DNA of 64,000 nucleotides from Duganella sp. sic0402 (GTDB lineage Bacteria; Pseudomonadota; Gammaproteobacteria; Burkholderiales; Burkholderiaceae_D). The notes beneath the pieces were generated by a model. That model saw only the letters and a list, made by a program, of their open reading frames with translations, was not told the origin of the DNA and did not search any database. The stretch is from positions 169,110 through 233,109 of the forward strand of contig NZ_JAHUWK010000011.1 in the NCBI RefSeq assembly GCF_019219065.1. The letters run 5' to 3'. Position 1 is the stretch's first letter. Each line of letters opens with the position of its first letter. Positions 16,554 to 24,872 of the stretch are shown in pieces. A program made the translations under genes and the position numbers.

Positions 16554-16882
16554 TTGTTATTCCTTTATAAGTGTAGTGCACATCCCCGTCTCCACCTGAG
16601 CGCCGCTTGCTTAAACCTTAATAGGTCGGCCTGGCAATTGCGCTGGAATGGTCGATTGTGACGGCTTGTTTTGGTCGAAAGCCGTGGAACCCCGGCATCT
16701 TGTTGTATTTTTGAAACGCTTGCCTGCTGCTCTTCGTGCATCGGAACAGCTCTAGCGTACAAGCGCGACGGGGGGACCTCGCTGTGGAAGATCAAGCGTG
16801 TGCGCAGATAGTCTTAGTGTGTGGCGCGGATGGCACGCTACACTGGACTACAAATAGCTTCGATGACAGCACATACAAGACT
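16554..16882. other. Intergenic region between divergent porin and Sel1-repeat genes
   Basis: 329 bases with no convincing gene. It must hold the porin promoter (minus strand) and the promoter of the Sel1 gene. A weak pair, TTAGTG at 16814 and TACACT at 16839 with 19-base spacing, may serve the latter. The downstream frame is open through about 147 bases of this region, but codon use and sequence there do not resemble the protein that follows. No repeat or RNA structure stands out. Confidence 0.5.
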
Positions 16883-18214
16883 ATGGCCAATCGAGAAGAG
16901 TTGGGGATCATCAGGGGCGCCCGCGCCGGAGACGCGGACTGCCAGCTGGCGCTGGGCAAGCTGTATCTGTTCGGCGGCGCCAGCCTGCCGCGCAATGCGC
17001 CAACCGCGCTGCACTGGCTGAACCGCGCCGCGCGCCAGCAGTGCGACGAGGCGTGGCGATTGATCGGCAGTCATATCCCGTTCGAGGTAGCGCAGCACGC
17101 CATGCCCGAGGTGCTCGGATGGTATCAGCGTGCCAGTGATGCCGGCATTGCGGCGGCTGCGCTGGTGCTGGCGCAACTGGTGCGGCAAGATCAAGCACAG
17201 CAGGCGCCGTTGGCGTGCCAGCAGGCTGAGGCGGCGCGCGTCGCGCGGCGGCCTGCCACGCGCCTTGCCATGCCGGCTGCGCCATGCGACGGCCATCGCA
17301 TCACGCCGCAGCAATACGCGCAGCTGGAGCAGCTGTGGCAGCACGATCACGCCGCCTTTGTGCAGCTGGCGCGTGCGCTTCTACACCTGACGCCGGAAGA
17401 TGCCGATCCGCAATTGCAGCAGTGCCGAGAACTGGCGGCCTGCGGTGGCGACCGCCATGCGCAGCTGGCGCTGGGCCTGTGGTTCGCGCGCATGGATGGC
17501 GACGGCAAGCGTCAGCGTCACGGCATCGCCGCAGTCAACTTCAAGCGTGCGATCCGCTGGCTGACGCTGGCCGGCGAACAAGGGCTGGCGGAAGCCTGGT
17601 ATGCGCTGTCGCGCATCTATCTGAAACCAGAATTCTCGCAGCGCTGCGTGGCCGAGGCGCAAACGTATCTGGAGCGCGCGGCCGAGCTGGGGCACGGCGG
17701 CGCGCAGCTGGAGTGCGGCATGTACGCCTGGCGCAACCGCCGCACCGAGCAGCACAGCGATGTGCGCGCCGCCTATTGGCTGCAGAAGGCCGCCGCGCAG
17801 GGCTGCCAGGAAGCGGAGGCGGCGCTGGCGCGCATCGCCGCAGCGCCCAAGGAAGAGCGCTGGATGGCCAGCCTGGTGACCAGCCTGACGCGGGAACTGC
17901 TGGAGAGCCAGCCGCTGCTGGCGGCCCGGCTGGAGCTGGCCGCGCTGTTCGGCCTGAGCCGTGCGGAAGCCTTGCTACTGGATGTGAAGGAGGCCGATCA
18001 CGGCCACTGCCTGGTGGTGGATATCCGCGCCAGCTACGGCCGCAGCAAGCGCCGCCTGGTGCTGCTGCGCACGGCGCGCGAGCGGCAGGCGCTGGACCGC
18101 ATCGTGCGTCTTTTTGAATCGATCGACAGCGGCCCCGGCGGGCTGGAAGGCAATTACCGCCAGCGCCTGTACCGGCTCAAGACCTGGCTACCGGATGATC
18201 TGCTAGCGGCTTAG
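16883..18214 (+). CDS. Sel1-like repeat protein
   Basis: Cytoplasmic helical-repeat protein of about 443 residues with no signal peptide from the chosen ATG (MANREELGIIRG). Sel1/TPR-like helical pairs are seen near the N-terminus (GDADCQLALGKLYLFGG, then APTALHWLNRAARQ) and in the middle (EQGLAEAWYALSRIYL; AQTYLERAAELGHGGAQLEC; AAYWLQKAAAQGCQEAEAAL). The last 120 residues form a separate domain of unknown function. Sel1 proteins are scaffolds in signalling or envelope complexes. The start is uncertain because the frame remains open upstream. It converges on dapF with a 4-base stop-to-stop overlap. Confidence 0.75.
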   Translation: MANREELGIIRGARAGDADCQLALGKLYLFGGASLPRNAPTALHWLNRAARQQCDEAWRLIGSHIPFEVAQHAMPEVLGWYQRASDAGIAAAALVLAQLVRQDQAQQAPLACQQAEAARVARRPATRLAMPAAPCDGHRITPQQYAQLEQLWQHDHAAFVQLARALLHLTPEDADPQLQQCRELAACGGDRHAQLALGLWFARMDGDGKRQRHGIAAVNFKRAIRWLTLAGEQGLAEAWYALSRIYLKPEFSQRCVAEAQTYLERAAELGHGGAQLECGMYAWRNRRTEQHSDVRAAYWLQKAAAQGCQEAEAALARIAAAPKEERWMASLVTSLTRELLESQPLLAARLELAALFGLSRAEALLLDVKEADHGHCLVVDIRASYGRSKRRLVLLRTARERQALDRIVRLFESIDSGPGGLEGNYRQRLYRLKTWLPDDLLAA

Positions 18215-19074
18215 ATGTCCATCTCGCCTTCAAACACGGTGACAGCCGGACCGGTCAGCAACACCGGCTGGCCTTCGCCGGCCCAGGCGATCGACAACTG
18301 GCCGCCGCGCGCGTCGACGCGCACCGGGCTGTCCAGCAGGCCACGGCGGATGCCCGCCACCGCCGCCGCGCAGGCGCCGGTGCCGCAGGCCAGCGTTTCG
18401 CCGACGCCGCGTTCGAACACGCGCAGCTTGACGTGCTGGCGGCTGATCACTTGCATGAAGCCGGCGTTGACGCGGTTGGGGAAGCGCGCGTGATGCTCGA
18501 TCAGCGGGCCGGTCAGTTCCACCGGCGCGGTGTCGACATCATCCACCACCTGCACCGCGTGCGGATTACCCATCGATACCGCTGAAATCAGCACGCTTTC
18601 GCGTGCGCCGCCCAGTTCCAGCAGCAGCGGCCACAGCGTGTCGCGGCCCTGTTGTTCGCCCTGCAGGCCTTCGGCGTCGAACGGTACCCGGCCCGGTTCC
18701 AGGATGGGCGCGCCCATGTCGACCGTGATGCTGCCGTTGGCTTCCAGCCGCGGCGCGATCACGCCGGCCTTGGTCTGCACGGTGATCGACTGCTTGTCGG
18801 TCAGGCCTTTTTCCGAGACGAACTTGACGAAGGCGCGCGAGCCATTGCCGCACTGTTCCACTTCGCCGCCGTCGGCGTTGAAGATGCGATAGCGGAAATC
18901 GCAGCCGGCTTCGCTTGGTTTTTCCACCAGCAGGATCTGGTCGGCGCCGACGCCGAAGCGGCGGTCGCCCAGCAGCTTCCATTGCGCCGGCGTGAAGTCG
19001 ATCTGCTGGTTGACGCCGTCGATGACCACGAAGTCGTTGCCGGCGCCGTGCATTTTGGTGAATTTGAGTTTCAT
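18211..19074 (-). CDS. dapF: Diaminopimelate epimerase
   Basis: Converts LL- to meso-diaminopimelate, the precursor of lysine and of the peptidoglycan cross-link. 287 residues. The start MKLKFTKMHGAGNDF is the family N-terminus, so the longer upstream frame is not used. The catalytic cysteines are C75 (EQCGNGSR) and the one in ETLACGTGACAA near residue 225; both motifs are intact. It lies directly downstream of two lipid A acyltransferase genes on the same strand (7-base gap), so this looks like a cell-envelope operon. In gammaproteobacteria dapF sits with DUF484 and xerC, which here are 3 kb away. Confidence 0.96.
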   Translation of the reverse strand: MKLKFTKMHGAGNDFVVIDGVNQQIDFTPAQWKLLGDRRFGVGADQILLVEKPSEAGCDFRYRIFNADGGEVEQCGNGSRAFVKFVSEKGLTDKQSITVQTKAGVIAPRLEANGSITVDMGAPILEPGRVPFDAEGLQGEQQGRDTLWPLLLELGGARESVLISAVSMGNPHAVQVVDDVDTAPVELTGPLIEHHARFPNRVNAGFMQVISRQHVKLRVFERGVGETLACGTGACAAAVAGIRRGLLDSPVRVDARGGQLSIAWAGEGQPVLLTGPAVTVFEGEMDI

Positions 19075-19081
19075 GGGCAGA

Positions 19082-19960
19082 TTAGGGTTTGCTGTACAGC
19101 GAAGGCTCGCCATTCGGGCGCGTCTTGAAGCGTTTGTGGGTCCAGAAATATTCGGCCGGCGCCTCGCGCACGCGCTCCTCGATGAACTGGTTCATGCGGC
19201 GGGTGGCGGCCACCATATCGTCACCGGGGTAATTGTCCCACACTGGATAGAATTTCACACAATATCCCTGGTAATCCGGCAGGAAGGTGGCAATCACCGG
19301 CATCACTTGCGCGCCGGTGGTGGCGGCGATGCGCGCGGTGGCGGTCAGCGTCGCCGCTTCGATGCCGAAGAAGGGCACGAACTCGGCGTCTTTTTCGCCG
19401 AAGTCCATGTCCGGCAGCATGAAGTAGGGCAGCTTGTCGCGCAGCGCGCGCAGGATGGGCTTGATGCCGTCCTGGCGGGTGAACAGCTTGACCGGCTTGA
19501 AGCGGGCGCGGCCGGCGCGCAGCACCTTGTCGAAGGCGGCGTTTTTTTGCGTCACATACATCGACGAGGCGCTGGCCTCCATGGCGATGGCCGCGCCGGC
19601 CACGTCCAGGCAGACGAAGTGCGGACACAGCAGGATGGTCGGCTTTTCGGTCATCGCCGCCACCGGGATCTCGCCGTCCGGCGCGATCTTGATCAGCCGC
19701 TTCAGGCGCGACTCCGGCGCCCACCACAGCACCGCGCGTTCCCACACGCTGCGCGAATAGGCCTGGAAGTGGCGGCGTGCGATATCGACACGCTCCGCTT
19801 CGCTGAGTTCCGGCATGGTCAGGCGCAGATTGGTCAGCGCGATATGGCGGCGCGAACGCAGCGCGATAAACAACAGGCTGCCAATGGCCTTGCCGAAGCG
19901 GCCCAGCAGCGGCAAGGGCAGCCAGTGCAGCAGCCACATTAATCCCAACATCAATTTCAT
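19082..19960 (-). CDS. Lipid A biosynthesis acyltransferase (LpxL/HtrB family), proximal copy
   Basis: Inner-membrane acyltransferase that transfers a secondary acyl chain from acyl-ACP to Kdo2-lipid IVA. 292 residues: N-terminal hydrophobic anchor (about 3-33), then the LPLAT fold with the catalytic H-x4-D motif at His114-Asp119 (HFVCLD). The YFWTHKRFKTRP segment near the C-terminus is conserved in this family. It overlaps the paralogous gene upstream by 4 bases (ATGA), so both are translated together. Whether this copy is LpxL-like or LpxM-like cannot be decided from sequence. Confidence 0.93.
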   Translation of the reverse strand: MKLMLGLMWLLHWLPLPLLGRFGKAIGSLLFIALRSRRHIALTNLRLTMPELSEAERVDIARRHFQAYSRSVWERAVLWWAPESRLKRLIKIAPDGEIPVAAMTEKPTILLCPHFVCLDVAGAAIAMEASASSMYVTQKNAAFDKVLRAGRARFKPVKLFTRQDGIKPILRALRDKLPYFMLPDMDFGEKDAEFVPFFGIEAATLTATARIAATTGAQVMPVIATFLPDYQGYCVKFYPVWDNYPGDDMVAATRRMNQFIEERVREAPAEYFWTHKRFKTRPNGEPSLYSKP

Positions 19961-20817
19961 GCTTGTTCTCCCGCTTTGCCGGCCGGCGGCGCTGCGATGC
20001 CGTCCGGTACTTTGTAGCGGTTATAACTCCAATAATATTGCGACGGGCTGCGGACGATCAGGCGCTCCATGGCGCTGTTGATCGCTTGCGCCTGGGCGGC
20101 GCTGTCGCCGTCCAGCGTACCGTCAAAGGGCACGAAGCGTACCACATAGCCTTTGCCGCCGGGCAGCCGTTCGGCGTAGGTGATGATGATGGCGGCGTCG
20201 CCCAGCAGGGCCAGCTTGGCTGGCAGCGTCATGCTGTAGGCCGGGCGGCCGAAGAAGGTGGCCCACACGCCTTCGCCTTCCTGCGGCACCTGGTCGGGCA
20301 GCACGCCGACTGGCTGGCCTTTCTTGAGGAACTTGGCCAGCATGCGCACGCCCGACATATTGGCCGGCGCCAGCAGCAGGTTGTGGCGCGCGCGCGCGCC
20401 TTCGATCAGCGGTTTCAGCGCTTCTTTTTTAGGCGGGCGGTACATCACCATCAGTTCGGTGCGCAGCGCGATTTCCTGGGCGACGATCTCAAAGCAGCCC
20501 AAGTGTGGCGTCATGAACACAATGCCACGGCCGGCGTCCAGCTGGGACTGCACCAGTTCCCAGTTCTCCAGCGTGGCATGGCGCGACACCCGCGCCGGGT
20601 CGGCGCACCAGATGAAAGGCAGTTCAAACATGCTCTTGCCGGCTTCGGCGATGGCGGCGTTCAGGTGCTGGCTGACGCCGGCCTGGCGCATATTGTCGCG
20701 CATGCGGCGGCGGTAGGACGGCGAAGCCCAGTACACCAGCCAGCCCAGCGCGGCGCCGGCCGCGTGCAGCACGGACAGGGGAAGGATCGATAAAAGACGG
20801 AAAATGAGCACCAGCAT
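19957..20817 (-). CDS. Lipid A biosynthesis acyltransferase (LpxL/HtrB family), distal copy with H-x4-E motif
   Basis: Second LPLAT-fold acyltransferase of the operon, 286 residues. N-terminal membrane anchor (about 1-32), catalytic motif His105-Glu110 (HLGCFE), with Glu where the neighbour has Asp; Glu is also found in functional members of this family. Other conserved parts are VLPDQVPQEGEGVWATFFG and the YYWSYNRYKVP end. First gene of the acyltransferase-acyltransferase-dapF set. Divergent from metK across 174 bases. The two paralogues would give lipid A two secondary acyl chains. Confidence 0.93.
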   Translation of the reverse strand: MLVLIFRLLSILPLSVLHAAGAALGWLVYWASPSYRRRMRDNMRQAGVSQHLNAAIAEAGKSMFELPFIWCADPARVSRHATLENWELVQSQLDAGRGIVFMTPHLGCFEIVAQEIALRTELMVMYRPPKKEALKPLIEGARARHNLLLAPANMSGVRMLAKFLKKGQPVGVLPDQVPQEGEGVWATFFGRPAYSMTLPAKLALLGDAAIIITYAERLPGGKGYVVRFVPFDGTLDGDSAAQAQAINSAMERLIVRSPSQYYWSYNRYKVPDGIAAPPAGKAGEQA

Positions 20818-20935
20818 GGAGAGAAGTGGCCTGTTTTAGGAGCAAGCTTTTACAAAAAAGCGTAAAATAACACGTTAAGTAGTAACCGCTGAGTTAATGA
20901 CAACTTGCGATGCGGAATATAAATCTCGCTAAAGC

Positions 20936-20960
20936 GTCGCAAGCCGTATTGGTATGCGAC
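20936..20960 (+). promoter_or_regulatory. Small hairpin in the metK leader
   Basis: A 6-bp inverted repeat GTCGCA / TGCGAC with a 13-base loop lies 31 bases upstream of metK. It does not match the SAM-I, SAM-II or SAH riboswitch patterns I know, and could be chance or a protein-binding site. The metK Shine-Dalgarno AGGAG follows at 20981-20985. Confidence 0.25.
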
Positions 20961-20991
20961 AGTATGATTCACACCCAATCAGGAGCTTGCG

Positions 20992-22158
20992 ATGTCTAAT
21001 GATTATCTTTTCACCTCTGAATCCGTCTCGGAAGGTCACCCAGACAAGGTAGCTGACCAAATTTCCGACGCCATCCTCGACGCGATTCTGGCCCAGGACC
21101 CGAAAGCCCGTGTTGCCGCTGAAACGCTGTGCAATACCGGTCTGGTGGTGCTGGCTGGTGAAATCACCACCCACGCCAACGTCGATTATATTCAGGTCGC
21201 GCGCGAAACCATCAAACGCATCGGCTACGACAATACCGATTACGGTATCGACTATCGTGGTTGCGCGGTGCTAGTGGCTTACGACAAGCAATCGCCGGAC
21301 ATCGCCCAGGGCGTGGACGAAGGCGCTGGCCTGGATCTGGATCAGGGCGCTGGCGACCAGGGTCTGATGTTCGGTTATGCCTGCGACGAAACCGCCGAGC
21401 TGATGCCGGCCGCGATTCACTACGCGCACCGTCTGGTCGAGCGCCAGTCGCAGCTGCGCAAGGATGGCCGGCTGCCATGGCTGCGCCCGGATGCCAAATC
21501 GCAAGTCACGCTGCGCTACGTGAATGGCCGCCCGGTGGCGGTGGACACCGTGGTGCTGTCGACCCAGCACGCGCCTGAGATGCTGCACAAGCAGATCGAA
21601 GAAGCGGTCATCGAAGAAATCATCAAGCCGGTGCTGCCGAAAGAGTGGCTGCAGGACACCAAATACCTGGTCAACCCGACCGGCCGTTTCGTTATCGGCG
21701 GCCCGCAAGGCGACTGCGGCCTGACCGGCCGCAAGATCATCGTTGACACCTACGGCGGCGCTTCGCCGCACGGCGGCGGCGCGTTCTCGGGCAAGGACCC
21801 ATCGAAGGTCGACCGTTCGGCTGCCTACGCCGCACGCTACGTAGCCAAGAATGTGGTGGCCGCCGGTCTGGCGCGCCAGTGCCAGGTGCAAGTGTCGTAC
21901 GCCATCGGCGTGGCGCGTCCGATCAACATCACCGTCTACACCGAAGGCACCGGCGTGATCCCGGACGAGAAGATTGCCCAGCTGGTGCAGGAGCACTTCG
22001 ACTTGCGTCCAAAAGGCATCGTGCAGATGCTGGACCTGCTGCGCCCGATCTACGCCAAGACCGCCGCCTACGGCCACTTCGGCCGCGAAGAACCGGAGTT
22101 CAGCTGGGAGCGCACCGACAAGGCCGCCATCCTGCGCGCCGCCGCCGGCCTGAAGTAA
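20992..22158 (+). CDS. metK: S-adenosylmethionine synthetase
   Basis: Makes S-adenosylmethionine from methionine and ATP in the cytoplasm. 388 residues, full length. Recognisable landmarks: the N-terminal GHPDKVADQISDAILD metal/ATP site, GAGDQGLMFGYA, and the phosphate loop GGGAFSGKDPSKVDRSAAY. An AGGAG ribosome site precedes the ATG by six bases. It opens the methyl-cycle region with ahcY and metF downstream on the same strand, though a hairpin and an inserted minus-strand gene lie between, so it is probably a separate transcript. Confidence 0.98.
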   Translation: MSNDYLFTSESVSEGHPDKVADQISDAILDAILAQDPKARVAAETLCNTGLVVLAGEITTHANVDYIQVARETIKRIGYDNTDYGIDYRGCAVLVAYDKQSPDIAQGVDEGAGLDLDQGAGDQGLMFGYACDETAELMPAAIHYAHRLVERQSQLRKDGRLPWLRPDAKSQVTLRYVNGRPVAVDTVVLSTQHAPEMLHKQIEEAVIEEIIKPVLPKEWLQDTKYLVNPTGRFVIGGPQGDCGLTGRKIIVDTYGGASPHGGGAFSGKDPSKVDRSAAYAARYVAKNVVAAGLARQCQVQVSYAIGVARPINITVYTEGTGVIPDEKIAQLVQEHFDLRPKGIVQMLDLLRPIYAKTAAYGHFGREEPEFSWERTDKAAILRAAAGLK

Positions 22159-22192
22159 TCCGCTAAGCAGCCTCTGCTGTAGCCCAAAACAC

Positions 22193-22217
22193 CAACGCCC
22201 CGGATTCCGGGGCGTTG
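22193..22217 (+). terminator. Hairpin after metK
   Basis: An 11-bp perfect stem (CAACGCCCCGG / CCGGGGCGTTG) with a 3-base loop lies 35 bases after the metK stop. No T-tract follows, so termination efficiency is uncertain. It could also serve the minus-strand genes that converge on it. Confidence 0.6.
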
Positions 22218-22230
22218 CTGCATCTGACGT

Positions 22231-22308
22231 TCATACCGGCCGCTTAGGCGGTGGCGGAATGGGATTGGGGGGCTCGTATCTGCGCCGTGGGTCATCTCTG
22301 AAAATCAT
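22231..22308 (-). CDS. 25-residue Pro/Arg-rich micro-ORF downstream of the SLATT-like gene
   Basis: A short frame (MIFRDDPRRRYEPPNPIPPP, then PKRPV) begins ten bases after the stop of the SLATT-like gene, behind an AGGAG Shine-Dalgarno element with 5-base spacing. The peptide is basic at the front and Pro-rich at the end, with no membrane segment. The strong ribosome site and tight spacing argue for translation; the short length means chance cannot be excluded. I recognise no homologue. Confidence 0.4.
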   Translation of the reverse strand: MIFRDDPRRRYEPPNPIPPPPKRPV

Positions 22309-22318
22309 GATTGCTCCT

Positions 22319-22831
22319 TTATTGCGGCCCGAGTGCTTTGGTGACCGCTGCCTGTGTTCTGACTCTTAGCTTCTCTGTCAGCAGCAAGTCAAAAGGGAAT
22401 TTGCTGACTTCCATGCCGTATCTGCCCCTGAATCCCAGCACCTTTTTTTCAAACTCGGCGATGGAAAAACCGGCATTGATTTTCATGCGGACTATCAGGG
22501 AACCAATGTCTATGGCGAGCATCGTCAGGCTCACCGCCGATGTCGCGTGCGCCTTCAGTTTTTCTGCGACGTTCAGTTGTCTGGATAAGATGGCGAGCAG
22601 AGCGCTGGCGGAAGTAAACATCGGCCAGAGAAAAGTATAGTCGCTATTCTTCCAGAATACGAGGCCGGCGAGCGCAGCGCCTCCGGACGATATGGCAACA
22701 GTGATTTTGGTAATGCTATCCAGCCATACCCAGCGCGCCAGCAGGGCGGTCTTGAGGGCTTCCGCATAAGTGGCCCGGTACAGCAAATCGTTGGCTTCAT
22801 TCCAGATAGCATCGCGCGGATCGATGGGCAT
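22319..22831 (-). CDS. Two-TM SLATT-like membrane protein of unknown function
   Basis: 170-residue protein. A short helical N-terminus (about 1-35) with the sequence YAEALKTALLARWVWLDS leads into two adjacent hydrophobic segments (about 43-60 and 68-85). A long amphipathic helix with a conserved-looking His follows (NVAEKLKAHATSAVSLTMLA, about 89-108), then a charged C-terminal half. Two membrane helices followed by an aliphatic helix with a central His is the plan of SLATT-domain proteins, pore-forming effectors in nucleotide-signalling conflict systems; this assignment is my inference. No CD-NTase, SLOG, TIR or reverse transcriptase gene is next to it. Base composition is visibly lower in G+C than the flanking genes. 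It interrupts the metK-ahcY region on the opposite strand, suggesting insertion. Confidence 0.65.
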   Translation of the reverse strand: MPIDPRDAIWNEANDLLYRATYAEALKTALLARWVWLDSITKITVAISSGGAALAGLVFWKNSDYTFLWPMFTSASALLAILSRQLNVAEKLKAHATSAVSLTMLAIDIGSLIVRMKINAGFSIAEFEKKVLGFRGRYGMEVSKFPFDLLLTEKLRVRTQAAVTKALGPQ

Positions 22832-22944
22832 GACGGGCTCGCGTTCAAAAAATCCAATATAGGCGCGTGCGCTGAGGGGCTATCTGCGCTGGCGCAAACG
22901 GGCGGATTGTTGTCGCCATGCGGACTTAACGATGCTAGAATGCA

Positions 22945-23006
22945 CCTTCCGAGGAGCGCTGCGACGAACTAGCTTTCGCCAGGCTCGGAGATCCCCAACC
23001 GCGCTC
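22945..23006 (+). promoter_or_regulatory. SAH riboswitch upstream of ahcY
   Basis: The leader carries the conserved elements of the S-adenosylhomocysteine riboswitch: CCGAGGAGCGCTGCGACG at 22949, the CCAGGCTCGG segment, and GCGCTCAC at 23001. P1 pairs CCGAG (22949-22953) with CTCGG (22984-22988). The pseudoknot pairs GAGCGC (22954-22959) with GCGCTC (23001-23006). In this class SAH binding turns expression on, so accumulating SAH would raise AhcY. The ahcY ribosome site AGGAGG lies 26 bases after the pseudoknot strand. Confidence 0.93.
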
Positions 23007-23042
23007 ACGTTACTTTTTTCAAACACATGAAAGGAGGGCGTG

Positions 23043-24470
23043 ATGAACGCCGTACTCAAATCCGCTCAAGACTACCTGGTTGCCGATATCTCCCTGGCGC
23101 CATGGGGTAACAAAGAAATCAAGATTGCCGAAACCGAAATGCCTGGCCTGATGGCCATTCGCGAAGAATTCGCCGCGGCCCAGCCGCTGAAAGGCGCGCG
23201 CATCACCGGTTCGCTGCACATGACCATCCAGACCGCCGTGCTGATCCAGACGCTGGAAGCGCTGGGCGCCGACGTGCGGTGGGCATCCTGCAATATCTAC
23301 TCGACCCAGGACCACGCCGCCGCTGCCATCGCCGCCAACGGCACCCCGGTGTTCGCCATCAAGGGCGAAACCCTGGACGAATACTGGGACTACACCCACC
23401 GCATCTTCGAGTGGCCAGCCGACGCATCGGGCAACCCGGTCTACTCGAACATGATCCTGGACGACGGCGGCGACGCCACCCTGCTGCTGCACCTGGGCGC
23501 GCGCGCTGAGAAAGATATCTCGGTACTGGCCGCCCCTGGCTCGGAAGAAGAAATCTGCCTGTTCAACGCCATCAAGACTCACCTGGCGATCGATCCAGCG
23601 TGGTACTCCAAGCGTCTGCCGCACATCCTGGGCGTGACCGAAGAAACCACCACCGGCGTGCACCGCCTGTACCAGATGCACAAAGAAGGCAAGCTGGCCT
23701 TCCCGGCGATCAACGTCAACGACTCGGTCACCAAGTCGAAGTTCGACAATCTGTACGGCTGCCGCGAATCGCTGGTGGACGGCATCAAGCGCGCCACCGA
23801 CGTGATGATCGCCGGCAAAATCGCCGTCATCGCCGGTTACGGTGACGTCGGCAAGGGCTCGGCACAAGCAATGCGCGCGCTGTCGGCACAGGTTTGGGTA
23901 ACTGAAATCGATCCGATCTGCGCACTGCAAGCCGCGATGGAAGGCTACCGCGTCGTGACCATGGATTACGCTGCCGAACACGGCGATATCTTCGTCACCT
24001 GCACCGGCAACTATCACATCCTGACCGAAGCGCACATCCTGAAGATGAAGGACCAGGCCATCGTCTGCAACATCGGCCACTTCGACAACGAAATCGATGT
24101 CGCTGCACTGAAGAAATACACCTGGGAAAACATCAAGCCGCAAGTGGATCACGTGATCTTCCCATCGGGCAAGCGCATCATCCTGCTGGCCGAAGGCCGT
24201 CTGGTCAACCTGGGTTGCGGCACTGGCCACCCTTCGTACGTGATGTCGTCGTCGTTCGCGAATCAGACCATTGCCCAGATCGAGCTGTACGCCAACACCG
24301 CCAAGTACCCGGTCGGCGTGTACGTGCTGCCTAAGCACCTGGACGAAAAAGTAGCGCGCCTGCAGCTGAAGAAGCTGAACGCGCAACTGACCGTGCTGAC
24401 CGAAGAGCAAGCGGCCTATATCGGCGTGACGCAAGAAGGTCCGTACAAGCCAGACCACTACCGTTATTAA
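23043..24470 (+). CDS. ahcY: Adenosylhomocysteinase
   Basis: NAD-dependent hydrolase that splits S-adenosylhomocysteine into adenosine and homocysteine, removing the inhibitor of methyltransferases. 475 residues, the long bacterial form. Features: the substrate-binding N-terminus (VADISLAPWGNKEIKIAETE), the NAD-binding motif GYGDVGKGSAQAMRAL, and the conserved C-terminus KPDHYRY. The ATG is preferred over a GTG one codon earlier because it lies five bases after AGGAGG. It is controlled by the SAH riboswitch in its leader and is followed by a strong terminator, then by holin-like and metF genes. Confidence 0.98.
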   Translation: MNAVLKSAQDYLVADISLAPWGNKEIKIAETEMPGLMAIREEFAAAQPLKGARITGSLHMTIQTAVLIQTLEALGADVRWASCNIYSTQDHAAAAIAANGTPVFAIKGETLDEYWDYTHRIFEWPADASGNPVYSNMILDDGGDATLLLHLGARAEKDISVLAAPGSEEEICLFNAIKTHLAIDPAWYSKRLPHILGVTEETTTGVHRLYQMHKEGKLAFPAINVNDSVTKSKFDNLYGCRESLVDGIKRATDVMIAGKIAVIAGYGDVGKGSAQAMRALSAQVWVTEIDPICALQAAMEGYRVVTMDYAAEHGDIFVTCTGNYHILTEAHILKMKDQAIVCNIGHFDNEIDVAALKKYTWENIKPQVDHVIFPSGKRIILLAEGRLVNLGCGTGHPSYVMSSSFANQTIAQIELYANTAKYPVGVYVLPKHLDEKVARLQLKKLNAQLTVLTEEQAAYIGVTQEGPYKPDHYRY

Positions 24471-24478
24471 TCCCAAGG

Positions 24479-24503
24479 CGGGGCCTGCGGGCCCCGTTTT
24501 TTT
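24479..24503 (+). terminator. Rho-independent terminator of ahcY
   Basis: A 7-bp stem CGGGGCC / GGCCCCG with a TGCG loop is followed by seven T residues, 8 bases after the ahcY stop codon. The next gene starts 18 bases later on the same strand, so read-through may set the expression of the holin-like/metF pair. Confidence 0.93.
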
Positions 24504-24521
24504 GCAGCGAGAACTTTCACC

Positions 24522-24872
24522 ATGCGTTTGGTCCTTACCTGGTTAATCAATGCAGTTGCCTTGCTGGCAGTGCCTTACCTGATGCATTCCGTCGATGTCA
24601 CAAGCATAGGCGCAGCCCTCGTCGCGGCTCTTGTACTGGGCCTGGTAAATACGCTGATACGCCCTGTGCTGCTGTTGCTGACCTTGCCCGTGACCGTGCT
24701 GTCGCTGGGCCTGTTCATTTTCCTGGTCAATGGCTTCATGTTCTGGCTGGTGGCGCAATGGGTTGATGGTTTCCATGTTGACAGCTATCTGTCCGCTGTC
24801 GGTGGCGCCGTGTTGTACAGCATTATTTCCTGGGCTCTGTCTACCTTACTTTTGAAGAACGCAGATGGATAA
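24522..24872 (+). CDS. Phage-holin-like small membrane protein (four TM)
   Basis: 116-residue integral membrane protein with four hydrophobic segments (about 3-22, 27-48, 53-76, 88-110), matching the 'phage holin family 4' group of bacterial membrane proteins (COG1950 type). Despite the family name it is a chromosomal gene with no lysis genes nearby. Its location between ahcY and metF is conserved in Burkholderiales as far as I recall. It overlaps metF by 8 bases. Function is unknown. Confidence 0.8.
   Translation: MRLVLTWLINAVALLAVPYLMHSVDVTSIGAALVAALVLGLVNTLIRPVLLLLTLPVTVLSLGLFIFLVNGFMFWLVAQWVDGFHVDSYLSAVGGAVLYSIISWALSTLLLKNADG

Noticed and set aside
20818..20991. metK leader considered as a SAM riboswitch
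   Set aside because: It has no SAM-I kink-turn, no SAM-II or SAM-III consensus and only one small hairpin; the SAH riboswitch is at ahcY instead.
24522..24872. Holin-like gene considered as a prophage remnant
   Set aside because: No endolysin, integrase, tail or repressor gene is nearby; the gene overlaps metF and its composition matches its neighbours. The family name is historical.
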